A stretch of DNA of 64,000 nucleotides from Thermoleophilaceae bacterium (lineage in GTDB: Bacteria; Actinomycetota; Thermoleophilia; Solirubrobacterales; Thermoleophilaceae), in contig JBBDYQ010000025.1 in NCBI GenBank assembly GCA_040901445.1, forward strand, positions 61,915 through 125,914. The letters are read 5' to 3'. Position numbers and translations under genes: made by a program. Position 1 is the first letter of the stretch. Every line of letters begins with the position of its first letter. The notes beneath the pieces are model-generated. The model worked only from the letters and a program-made list of their open reading frames with translations. It did no database searches and was not told the DNA's origin. Shown piece by piece: positions 43,066 to 50,221 of this stretch.

Positions 43066-43572
43066 CTAGGCCTCCAGGTCCAGGACGCGGTGGACGGTGG
43101 CGCTCTCGGGCTTGGTGGGGGCGTAGCCCGTGGCGGGCTCGGCGCCGATCAGCCGCACGAGGTGGTCGAGGAACGCCAGCTCCTGGCGCATGAGCGCGCG
43201 GTTGATGCCGTGCTCGCGGGCGATCTCGCCGAGCAGGCCGCGCAGCTCCGCGCTGCGGCTGCGCGCGTGCTCGGCGTCGGCCTGCGGCAGAAGAGTGGCC
43301 AGCGCCTCGAGCGTCACGCCGTCGGGCGTGGTGCCCAGCGAGCCTGCCGCGCGGGTCACGATCTGGGTGCGCTCCTGCTCGAGGTGCTCGCGCAGGGCCA
43401 TCTCGGTCTTGACGTCGGACAGGCGCAGGAGCACGGTCTCCACGTCGCGCTCGCGAATCGCCTGGCCCTGGCGCAGGATCAGGTCGAGCAGCCGCCGCGC
43501 CGACACGAGCTGCGCGTCGAGGTGGCGGATCACCGACAGTGCCAGGGCGGGATCGGCGGCCAGTGCGGTCAC
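43066..43572 (-). CDS. flgN: FlgN-like export chaperone
   Basis: A 168-residue mainly helical protein placed directly before flgK, where the FlgN chaperone for FlgK/FlgL is usually encoded. Helical stretches (ARRLLDLILRQGQAIRERDV, then EHLEQERTQIVTRAAG) fit the long antiparallel hairpin of FlgN. Identity is by gene order and pattern. Overlaps the flgJ stop region by 4 bases. Confidence 0.75.
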   Translation of the reverse strand: MTALAADPALALSVIRHLDAQLVSARRLLDLILRQGQAIRERDVETVLLRLSDVKTEMALREHLEQERTQIVTRAAGSLGTTPDGVTLEALATLLPQADAEHARSRSAELRGLLGEIAREHGINRALMRQELAFLDHLVRLIGAEPATGYAPTKPESATVHRVLDLEA

Positions 43573-43835
43573 CGGGTCTCCTGTACGAGGGCACGCTGCA
43601 GCTCGGAGGCCAGGCCGATGCCGCCGCCCTCGGCCACCGCGTCGGCGAGCGTCTGGGGGAGCAGGTCCTTGTAGGCGGCCGGGGCGTCCTCGCCGGCGGC
43701 GTCCGCGAGCGGCTTGAGCAGCTGGGTGAGCAGCATGCGCTCGAAGCCGAGGGTGGCCTTCTCGAGCTGCGGATCGACCCGGGCCCGATCGGGCGCGGCG
43801 GCGACCTCCGATGCGCCCGCGAGGGGGGCGATCAT
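43569..43835 (-). CDS. flgJ: FlgJ-like rod-binding protein (rod domain only)
   Basis: An 88-residue protein equal to the N-terminal rod-binding domain of FlgJ (LEKATLGFERMLLTQLLKPL, then YKDLLPQTLADAVAEGGGIG). There is no muramidase domain. A separate lytic transglycosylase at 60082 may provide that activity. It overlaps flgG and flgN by 4 bases each. Confidence 0.85.
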   Translation of the reverse strand: MIAPLAGASEVAAAPDRARVDPQLEKATLGFERMLLTQLLKPLADAAGEDAPAAYKDLLPQTLADAVAEGGGIGLASELQRALVQETR

Positions 43836-44563
43836 CGCTTCACCCCGTTCGCGATGCCCCAGGCGTCGTCCTGGACCTGGATCGCCCGGCTGGCGAGCTG
43901 GAAGCCGCGCTGGGCGTCCATCATGTTCACCATCGCCTCGGCGAGGTCGACGTTGGAGCCCTCGAGGAAGCCCTGCTGGAGCTCGGCGCCGGCGGCGGGC
44001 ACGGGCGCGCCACTGGCAGCCGTCGGGACGAAGAGGTTGCCGCCGGCCGCCAGCAGCCCGCTCGCGGCGGGCACGCGGACGAGCGTGATGCGACCCGCTT
44101 CGGCGCCACCCACCGAGACCGTGCCGTCGGAACCGATCTCGACCTCCTCACCCGGGGTTCCCGGAAGCTGGACCGGGGGGTCGAGCAGGTCGCCGGTGGA
44201 CGTGCGCAGGCGGCCGTCTGCGGCCAGCTGCAGCGAGCCGTCGCGGGTGAGCGCGAGCGAGCCGTCGGGGCGCCGCACCTGGATGAAGCCGTCGCCGCTG
44301 ATGGCCACGTCGAGCGGCTGGCCCGTCTCGCGCAGCGCGCCTCCCTGAAGGCTCCGGCCGATGACCGTGACGGCGGCGCCGCTGCCGGTGTTCACGCCGG
44401 CGCCCGCGCCCTGCCCGGCCTGCTGGTAGACGAGATCGCGGAACCCCACGCGCAGGCTCTTGTAGCCAGGCGTCGAGACGTTGGCGATGTCGTTGGAAAT
44501 CGCGTCCAGGCGCTGCTGTTGGGCCATGAGCCCGGTCGCAGCAGAATGCAGGCCTTCGAGCAT
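43832..44563 (-). CDS. flgG: Flagellar basal-body rod protein FlgG
   Basis: A 243-residue distal-rod protein. The N-terminal motif MLEGLHSAATGLMAQQQRLD and ANVSTPGYKSLRVGF (about 27-41) and the C-terminal EAMVNMMDAQRGFQLASRAI are canonical. The GDGFIQV box near 92 is also conserved. A sigma-28-type promoter lies about 80 bases upstream, so it can be transcribed apart from flgF. Confidence 0.9.
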   Translation of the reverse strand: MLEGLHSAATGLMAQQQRLDAISNDIANVSTPGYKSLRVGFRDLVYQQAGQGAGAGVNTGSGAAVTVIGRSLQGGALRETGQPLDVAISGDGFIQVRRPDGSLALTRDGSLQLAADGRLRTSTGDLLDPPVQLPGTPGEEVEIGSDGTVSVGGAEAGRITLVRVPAASGLLAAGGNLFVPTAASGAPVPAAGAELQQGFLEGSNVDLAEAMVNMMDAQRGFQLASRAIQVQDDAWGIANGVKR

Positions 44564-44640
44564 CGGTCTCCTTCACACACGGGACCCGACCTCCGCTCAG
44601 CGGTCCAGTCGTGGTGGTCCCCGATTCGTCGTCTCCCGGG

Positions 44641-44667
44641 TGATCGGCGTTTCCGGGAAAGACTTGA
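44641..44667 (-). promoter_or_regulatory. Sigma-28-type promoter before flgG
   Basis: On the minus strand TCAAGTCT, 11 bases, GCCGATCA. The leader to the flgG start (44563) is about 70 bases. Six of eight -35 bases match TAAAGTTT and the -10 block differs from GCCGATAA only at one base. Confidence 0.75.
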
Positions 44668-44671
44668 GAGA

Positions 44672-44763
44672 TAACCGGCCCGGCGGAGCCGGGCCGGTTA
44701 CGAGAGGCTGGATGCCGAAAGGCGGCATCGGCGGGCGGGGCAGGATGCCCCGCCGAGCTAACC
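44672..44763. repeat. Dispersed structured element, copy 2
   Basis: Counterpart of 1965-2054. A 13-pair hairpin (44672-44700, loop GGA) precedes the conserved 21-base block (44701-44721) and an AGGAT-loop hairpin GGCGGGGC/GCCCCGCC (44734-44754). The 3' arm's GGTTA (44696-44700) could pair instead with TAACC (44759-44763), so two exclusive folds are possible. It lies between flgF and flgG, just past the flgF stop, and upstream of the flgG promoter. Confidence 0.6.
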
Positions 44764-45444
44764 CATCGCGCCGACGCGGTTCGCGGCCTTCTCCAGCGTG
44801 TCGTCGATCGTGCGGATGACGCGCTGGCCGGCCTCGAAGGACCGGAAGGAGGCGATGAGGTCGACCATCGAGCGGGACGGGTCGGCGCCCGAGCCCTCGA
44901 GCGCGCCCGCGCGCACACGGCCACCGGCCTGTCCGCCGGCGGCGCCGGTGAAGAGCGAGTCGCCCTGCTTCTGGGCGTCGGGCAGCGCGAAGACACCGAC
45001 GGCGGCCGCGTCCACGCTGCCGTCGGCGGCCACGCGCACCGGCTGGCCGCCCTGGCCGAGCACCTCGAAGCCCTGGGCGGTGGCGAGCGTGCCCTGCGGT
45101 GTTGCCGCGAACTGGCCGTTGCGCGTGTAGCGCACGCCCTGGGGCGTGTTCACCGCGAAGAACCCGTCGCCCTCGATCGCGAGGTCCAGCGGCTCGCCGG
45201 TGTCGCGGAGCGGGCCGGGGGAGAGGTCGGTCTGGATCGAGTCGATCTCGACCCCGAGGCCCAGCCCGCCGACCGGCTGCCCGGTCTGCTGGTTGGACAG
45301 CAGGAGCTCGGCGAAGCTGCGCTGCGTCGCTCGGTCCGGCTTGTAGCCGGGGGTCGACGCGTTGGCGAGGTCGTTGGCGATCTGGTCCTGACGGACCATC
45401 TCGGCGAGCATCCCGCTCGCGGCGATGTAGAGACCGCGCTCCAT
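44758..45444 (-). CDS. flgF: Flagellar basal-body rod protein FlgF/FlgG-type
   Basis: A 228-residue rod protein. The N-terminus MERGLYIAASGMLAEMVRQD and ANASTPGYKPDRATQRSF, the GDGFFAVNTPQG box near 87 and C-terminal DLIASFRSFEAGQRVIRTID are clear. The order flgF-flgG on one strand supports FlgF, the proximal rod protein. The ATG at 45444 lies about 11 bases past a sigma-28-type -10, so its transcript may be leaderless. Confidence 0.82.
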   Translation of the reverse strand: MERGLYIAASGMLAEMVRQDQIANDLANASTPGYKPDRATQRSFAELLLSNQQTGQPVGGLGLGVEIDSIQTDLSPGPLRDTGEPLDLAIEGDGFFAVNTPQGVRYTRNGQFAATPQGTLATAQGFEVLGQGGQPVRVAADGSVDAAAVGVFALPDAQKQGDSLFTGAAGGQAGGRVRAGALEGSGADPSRSMVDLIASFRSFEAGQRVIRTIDDTLEKAANRVGAMG

Positions 45445-45454
45445 GCGTCCCGGG

Positions 45455-45482
45455 TGATCGGCCCGCGGGGGCCCTACCTTTA
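45455..45482 (-). promoter_or_regulatory. Sigma-28-type promoter before flgF
   Basis: On the minus strand TAAAGGTA, 12 bases, GCCGATCA. The -10 block ends 11 bases before the flgF ATG. The TAAAG is exact. Confidence 0.75.
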
Positions 45483-45487
45483 GGGCC

Positions 45488-46048
45488 GTGCTCGGAGTCC
45501 AGCTCGACGCCCTGCTCCTGCGCGGCCAGCTTCCGGACCTCATGCTGCGCCCCGGTGGCATGCTCGCCGCGCGGGTGGTGGACCGCGCGAGCATCTCGAT
45601 CGCCGGCATCGTCTTCGCCGCCACCCTCCCAGGCGACGTGGCACCCGGCGACACGCTGCGCCTGCGCATCGACGAGGCCACCCCGGAGCGGCTGCTGCTG
45701 CGCGTGATGGACGATCCCGCGCAGGCGCCGCCCGCGCCGGCGCTGCCGCTGCCCGGGGAGCGCCAAGCGCGGGTGCGCGTGGAGGAGCAGGAGCCCGAGG
45801 GCGGTCCCGGTGCGCGCCCGCCGTCGGTGACGCTGTCGTACGAGTCGCCGGTGCTCGGGCGCCTTGACCTGCGGCTGGAGCTTCCCGCGGGGGCGGTGAC
45901 AGCCGCGATCGCGGCGGCGGCCGGTGAGCCCGCCGAGCGCGCGGGAGCGGCGGCCGAGGAACTGCGCGCCGCGCTCGAGCGCGCCACCGGGCGGGAGGCG
46001 CACGTGGCCGTCACGCCGCGGCACGACCCATTCGAGACGTATGCCTGA
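45488..46048 (+). CDS. FliK-like flagellar protein (hypothetical)
   Basis: A 186-residue protein from GTG 45488, divergent from flgF. The N-terminal half repeats the pattern seen ahead of many Gram-positive FliK-like proteins (GGMLAARVVDRASISIAGIV, then PGDTLRLRIDEATPERLLLR). The C-terminal half (VTLSYESPVLGRLDLRLELP, then LRAALERATGREAHVAV) resembles a hook-length-control C-terminal domain. A true FliK is at 60732, so this is an extra FliK-like gene. It overlaps the FlhB-like gene by 8 bases. Confidence 0.55.
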   Translation: MLGVQLDALLLRGQLPDLMLRPGGMLAARVVDRASISIAGIVFAATLPGDVAPGDTLRLRIDEATPERLLLRVMDDPAQAPPAPALPLPGERQARVRVEEQEPEGGPGARPPSVTLSYESPVLGRLDLRLELPAGAVTAAIAAAAGEPAERAGAAAEELRAALERATGREAHVAVTPRHDPFETYA

Positions 46049-46337
46049 GGACAAGCCCGCGAGCGAGGCCGCGGCGCTGAGCTACGAGGAGAGCCGGAGC
46101 GCGCCTCGCGTGGTGGCCTCGGGGCGCGGCGAGGTGGCCCGGCGGATCGTGGAGCTCGCGCGGGAGGCCGGCCTGCCGGTGCGCCGCGACCCGGCCCTGG
46201 CCGAGGCGCTCGCGCGCCTCGAGCTCGACCTCGAGATCCCGCCCGACCTGTACGCGGCGGTGGCCGAGGCGCTCGCCTGGGCCTACCGCCTGGACATCGA
46301 GGCGGCGAGGCCGCCCGGGGCTACGCCACCTCGCTGA
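46041..46337 (+). CDS. FlhB C-terminal-domain-like small protein
   Basis: A 98-residue protein matching the cytoplasmic C-terminal domain of FlhB: the stretch LAREAGLPVRRDPALAEALA and LDLEIPPDLYAAVAEALAWA is the family pattern. The membrane part and the autocleavage NPTH motif are missing, as in FlhX/YlqH-type proteins that can partly replace FlhB's C-terminus. It is coupled to the FliK-like gene, which suits a role in export-substrate switching. Convergent with fliA (17-base overlap). Confidence 0.7.
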   Translation: MPEDKPASEAAALSYEESRSAPRVVASGRGEVARRIVELAREAGLPVRRDPALAEALARLELDLEIPPDLYAAVAEALAWAYRLDIEAARPPGATPPR

Positions 46338-47115
46338 AGAGCAGCGCCTCGCTCTTGAGCGCGGTGCGCAGCTTGCGCTTGAGCTCGCCGTGGATCTGGC
46401 AGACGCGGCTCTCGGAGACGCCGAGGATGTCGCCCACCTCGCGCAGCGTCAGGTTCTTCACGTAGAGCAGCACGGCCACCTCGCGCTCGCGTCGCGGGAG
46501 CGTCTCGAACGCCGCGCGGAAGCTCTCCTTGGCCATCGTGCTCTCGGCGTGGAACTCGGGGTCCACGCGGTGGTCGGTAGAGGCGATCGTGTCGATGCGC
46601 TCGATCGTCGTCTCGTCGTCGGAAAGCGTGACGGTGTTGAGTGAGGTGATGTCGGAGCGCGCGATGTCGGACTCGCGCTCACGCAGCTCCTCCACCGTGG
46701 TTCCGATCGAGTCGGCCAGCTCCGCCTGTGTGGGCCGGCGGCCGTAGATGGAGCTGAAGTGGTCGCGGGCGCGGGAGATGTCGCGCTCCCAGCGGCGCAG
46801 CGAGCGCGGCGCCCAGTCCTGGCGGCGCAGCTCGTCGAGCACGGAGCCGTGGATGCGGGTCCACACGAACTGCTCGAGCGTGGCGCCCTTCTCCGGGTCA
46901 TAGCGGTCGATGGCGCTGATGAGGCCCTCGATCCCGCACGAGATGAGGTCCTCGATCTCGCAGGAGGCCGGCAGCTCGCGGAGCTTCTTGTAGACGATGT
47001 ACTTGACCAGCGGGGCGAAGGTCAGCACGAGGCGGTCGCGGACCTGACGGTCCTGCGTCGCCGTGTACTCCTTCCAGAGAGCCAGCGAATCGTCACGCTG
47101 CCGAGTCGCGTTCAT
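46321..47115 (-). CDS. fliA: FliA/WhiG-family sigma factor (sigma-28)
   Basis: A 264-residue sigma with regions 2, 3 and 4. Region 2: VKYIVYKKLRELPASCEIED, then DLISCGIEGLISAIDRYDPE. Region 3: RRPTQAELADSIGTT. Region 4: LRELPRRERE-type start (LPRREREVAVLLYVKNLTLR) and SESRVCQIHGELKRKLR. It lies inside the flagellar island and is the obvious reader of the eight sigma-28-type promoters here. No anti-sigma FlgM gene was recognised in the window. Confidence 0.93.
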   Translation of the reverse strand: MNATRQRDDSLALWKEYTATQDRQVRDRLVLTFAPLVKYIVYKKLRELPASCEIEDLISCGIEGLISAIDRYDPEKGATLEQFVWTRIHGSVLDELRRQDWAPRSLRRWERDISRARDHFSSIYGRRPTQAELADSIGTTVEELRERESDIARSDITSLNTVTLSDDETTIERIDTIASTDHRVDPEFHAESTMAKESFRAAFETLPRREREVAVLLYVKNLTLREVGDILGVSESRVCQIHGELKRKLRTALKSEALLFSEVA

Positions 47116-47290
47116 GGGCAGTCCTTCTCCTCACGGTGCGGGGTCACGGCAGAGCCGCGGGGGATACACGGGAACGGCGCCGTAGTCGGGACCAGCCGGA
47201 CGGCGCTGCCTGCAGCCATGTCTCGGCCTCCGGCGCGCGCCCCCATATCGCCCATTCGTGGTATTTGCGGCCCGGCCATCCGTCCAGAGC

Positions 47291-47317
47291 TCCAGTTCGG
47301 CCGCCCGGTGCCGATCA
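47291..47317 (+). promoter_or_regulatory. Sigma-28-type promoter before the glycosyltransferase gene
   Basis: TCCAGTTC, 11 bases, GCCGATCA, ending 36 bases before the ATG at 47353. It lies in the 237-base gap 47116-47352 between divergent genes; nothing else notable was seen there. Confidence 0.65.
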
Positions 47318-47352
47318 ATCCGGGCGTCCCCGTCCCCGAGGAGGACCTCCGT

Positions 47353-49794
47353 ATGGCCCTGCGCCTGATCGACCTTCCCGAGCCAGAGCCCGGCGACAGC
47401 CGGCCCGGCCGGCCGCTTCACGCCCGCGCCGCCGCCTGCCTGCGCGGCGGGGACCTGGCCGGCTATCGCAAGCTGTTCACGGAGGCCGCCGCGGTCGAGC
47501 ACGCCCAGGAGCGCTATCTCGCGCGCCGGCGCCTCATCGAGGCCGGGCTCGGCGCCGCCGCCGGCGTGCGCCCCAACCTGCTGGCGCAGCTGTTCCTCGC
47601 GGTGGCCGAGAAGGCGCTCGAGGTGCTCGAGGAGGAGGCCCGTGAGCCGCTGCTGCTGAACTACGCCGGCGTCGCGCTGTACGAGCTCGGCGCCCTCGGG
47701 CCCGCGCGCGCGTTGTTCGAGGCCGCCCTGCGCCTCGATCAGGACCTCCCGCACCTTCGCCGCAACCTCGACGAGACGGGTCGCCGCGCGCGCCGCCGCA
47801 GCCGCCCCGCGCTGCCGGCTCGCGTGTCCGCCGCGCTTCCCGGGGCCGAGCGCGCCGCCGAGCGCGTGGCCGGCCGCGCCCGCCCGGCCGAGGGGCTCAC
47901 GCTCAGCCTCTGCATGATCGTCAAGGACGAGGAGGAGATGCTGCCCCGCTCCCTGGCCGCCGTGCGCGACGTGGTGGACGAGCTGATCGTGGTGGACACG
48001 GGCTCGAGCGACCGCACCGTGGAGATCGCGCGCGAGTTCGGCGCGAAGGTCATCGAGCGGGAGTGGACCGGCTCGTTCGCCGACGCCCGCAACGCCTCCT
48101 TCGACGCCGCCGGCGGGGACTGGATCATGTACCTCGACGCCGACGAGGTGCTCGTGGCCGAGGACGCGCCGCTGCTGCGCGAGCTCACCGGCCGCGTGTG
48201 GCGCGAGGCCTTCTACCTCGTGGAGACCAACCACACCGGCGACATCGAGGACGGCATGGCCGTCACGCACAACGCGCTGCGCGTGTTCCGCAACCGGCCC
48301 GAGTACCGCTTCGAGGGCCGCATCCACGAGCAGATCGCCCACCGCCTGCCCGCCGGCCAGCCCGAGCGCCTCGAGCCCACGCGCGTGCGCGTGGAGCACT
48401 ACGGCTACCTGGGCGCCGTGCGCGACTCCAAGGAGAAGTCGCGCCGCAACATCGAGCTGCTCCAGCGCCAGGTGGAGGAGGGCGCGGCCACGCCGTTCCT
48501 GCGCTTCAACCTGGGCTCCGAGCACGCCGCCGCCGGTGATGCGCCGGCCGCGCTGCGCGAGTTCGAGGCCGCCTGGAAGGAGCTCCGCGAGGACCCGGAG
48601 CTGGCGAGCTACGGCTACACGCCTTCGCTCATGGGCCGCCTCGTCCGCGCGCTGCGCATCAACGGCCGTCTCGACGACGCCGTGGGCCAGGCCGAGGAGG
48701 GGCTCGAGATCTTCCCCGGCTACACCGACCTCGTGCTCGAGCAGGCCACCGCCGCGCGCCAGCGCGGTGAGCGCGATCAGGCTGCGGCGCTGTACGAGCG
48801 CTGCCTCGAGATGGGCGACGCGCCCAGCCGCTACTCCGCCACGGTGGGCTCGGGCTCCTACCTTGCGCTGGTGGCGCTCGCGGAGCTGCGCGCCGGGCGC
48901 GGCGAGCTCGAGGAGGCCGAGCGCCTGCTGGCCCGCTGTCTCGACGCCCATCCCGGCTTCCTGGGCTCGGTGCTCCCGCTCGCCACCGCAATGCTGCGCC
49001 GTGGCGCCGACCCGGACGCCGTTGTCGGCCGGGTCGAGGAGCGCGTGTCCGAGGTCAGTCCCAGCGTGCGCTTCATGCTCGGCACCGCCCTGTATGAGGC
49101 GGGCAACGCCTCGGCGGCCGAGGAGCAGTTCCGCGGGGTGCTCTCCCGCCAGCCCGAGAGCGACCCGGCGCGGCTCGCGCTGGCCGAGGCCCTCCTCAGC
49201 CAGTCCCGCCTCGAGGATGCGGCCGCGCTGGCGAGCGAGGTGCCCGACGGCTCGCCGCTCGCGCCGGCCGCTGCGCGCACCGAGCTGTTCGGGCTCGTGG
49301 CCGCCGCCTCGCCCGCGGGCGAGGCGCTGTCGCGGGCGGGCGCCCGTGGGCTGCCCGCCGCCGAGCTCGACCTGCTCGGCGCATGGGACGCCACGAGCGG
49401 CGACGGGGCGCTGCCGCCCTCGCTTCCGGCGGAGTCGGCCCCACTGCTCATGACCATGCTCGAGGCCCTGCTGCGGATCGAGGCGTTCGAGGCGTTCGAG
49501 CGGCTCGTGCCCGCCGTGGACCGCGTCGGCCTCGGCTGGCGCTCGCGCCGCGAGCTGCTGGGGTCGATGTACCTGCGTCGCGGCTTCCTCGAGTCGGCCG
49601 CCGACGAGTGGATCGCCGTCTGCCAGGACGGCGCGCCCGACGGTGACGCGCTGGTGGGCCTCGCGAAGGTGGCCGCCGCGCGCGGAATGGCCGACGACGC
49701 ACTCGTGTTCGCCCAGGAGGCGGTCACGCTCGAGCCCGGCCGCCCGGACGCCGCCGGCCTCATGTCGCAGCTCGCGGGCGCGGCGTCGAGCTGA
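47353..49794 (+). CDS. Family-2 glycosyltransferase with flanking TPR-like repeats
   Basis: An 813-residue protein. Residues about 1-160 and 380-800 are helical repeats of TPR type (for example VALYELGALGPARALFEAAL). Between them lies a GT-A domain: LSLCMIVKDEEEMLPRSLAA (about 183), VVDTGSSDRTVEIAREFGAK and the metal motif YLDADEVL (about 256). ATG 47353 has GAGGAGGACC as ribosome site. A sigma-28-type promoter and the position between fliA and flaG-fliD suggest it glycosylates flagellin (inference). Confidence 0.8.
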   Translation: MALRLIDLPEPEPGDSRPGRPLHARAAACLRGGDLAGYRKLFTEAAAVEHAQERYLARRRLIEAGLGAAAGVRPNLLAQLFLAVAEKALEVLEEEAREPLLLNYAGVALYELGALGPARALFEAALRLDQDLPHLRRNLDETGRRARRRSRPALPARVSAALPGAERAAERVAGRARPAEGLTLSLCMIVKDEEEMLPRSLAAVRDVVDELIVVDTGSSDRTVEIAREFGAKVIEREWTGSFADARNASFDAAGGDWIMYLDADEVLVAEDAPLLRELTGRVWREAFYLVETNHTGDIEDGMAVTHNALRVFRNRPEYRFEGRIHEQIAHRLPAGQPERLEPTRVRVEHYGYLGAVRDSKEKSRRNIELLQRQVEEGAATPFLRFNLGSEHAAAGDAPAALREFEAAWKELREDPELASYGYTPSLMGRLVRALRINGRLDDAVGQAEEGLEIFPGYTDLVLEQATAARQRGERDQAAALYERCLEMGDAPSRYSATVGSGSYLALVALAELRAGRGELEEAERLLARCLDAHPGFLGSVLPLATAMLRRGADPDAVVGRVEERVSEVSPSVRFMLGTALYEAGNASAAEEQFRGVLSRQPESDPARLALAEALLSQSRLEDAAALASEVPDGSPLAPAAARTELFGLVAAASPAGEALSRAGARGLPAAELDLLGAWDATSGDGALPPSLPAESAPLLMTMLEALLRIEAFEAFERLVPAVDRVGLGWRSRRELLGSMYLRRGFLESAADEWIAVCQDGAPDGDALVGLAKVAAARGMADDALVFAQEAVTLEPGRPDAAGLMSQLAGAASS

Positions 49795-49806
49795 GCCCGA
49801 TTTCGC

Positions 49807-49833
49807 TCAAGTCAGCGCCGGGCACGCCGATTA
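49807..49833 (+). promoter_or_regulatory. Sigma-28-type promoter before flaG-fliD
   Basis: TCAAGTCA, 11 bases, GCCGATTA. Among the closest of the eight to the consensus GCCGATAA in the -10 block. It is followed by a leader with two GGA-loop hairpins. Confidence 0.8.
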
Positions 49834-49848
49834 GCGACATGAGAAGTC

Positions 49849-49886
49849 ATCCAAGGATGGATGGAACCCGATCTCCAGGAGGGAGA
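49849..49886 (+). promoter_or_regulatory. Two CsrA-type hairpins in the flaG leader
   Basis: First hairpin: AUCC and GGAU (4 pairs) with hexaloop AAGGAU at 49849-49862; CAAGGAUG matches the CsrA core CARGGAUG exactly. Second: UCUCC and GGAGA (5 pairs) with loop AGGAG at 49872-49886, which holds the ribosome site just before the TTG at 49889. Confidence 0.65.
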
Positions 49887-49888
49887 GC

Positions 49889-50221
49889 TTGATCGACTCC
49901 GGTGTGCCGATCGGGCCGCTCGACGCGGCCACTTTCCGCCCCCGTGCGGAACGCACCCCCGGCCAGGCCGGCGAGGGCGCCGACTTCGGCGTGACGCTGT
50001 CACGCGAGCTCGGCGGGCCGCCCGCCGAGCTGCGCGCGCAGGTGCGCGATGCCGCGCGCCGCTGGGAGGAGCTCCGCGCGATGGACCGCGAGCTGCACTT
50101 CGAGCAGGACGCCGCGAGCGGCCGCATCGTCGTGGAGGTGCGCGACCTCGAGGGCCGGGTGCTCGGCACCGTGACCCCGTCGAGTGCGCTGGAGATCGCC
50201 GCGGGGGCGCCGCTGCCATGA
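49889..50221 (+). CDS. flaG: FlaG-like protein
   Basis: A 110-residue protein from TTG 49889. The central helix and beta part (ELHFEQDAASGRIVVEVRDL) fit the FlaG domain found beside fliD in many bacteria. It may affect filament length. Its stop overlaps the fliD start (ATGA). Confidence 0.7.
   Translation: MIDSGVPIGPLDAATFRPRAERTPGQAGEGADFGVTLSRELGGPPAELRAQVRDAARRWEELRAMDRELHFEQDAASGRIVVEVRDLEGRVLGTVTPSSALEIAAGAPLP

Noticed and set aside
44672..44763. Dispersed element as a c-di-GMP class I riboswitch
   Set aside because: It lacks the conserved ligand-binding blocks of that class, although it has a GAAA-containing loop and a possible three-way junction.
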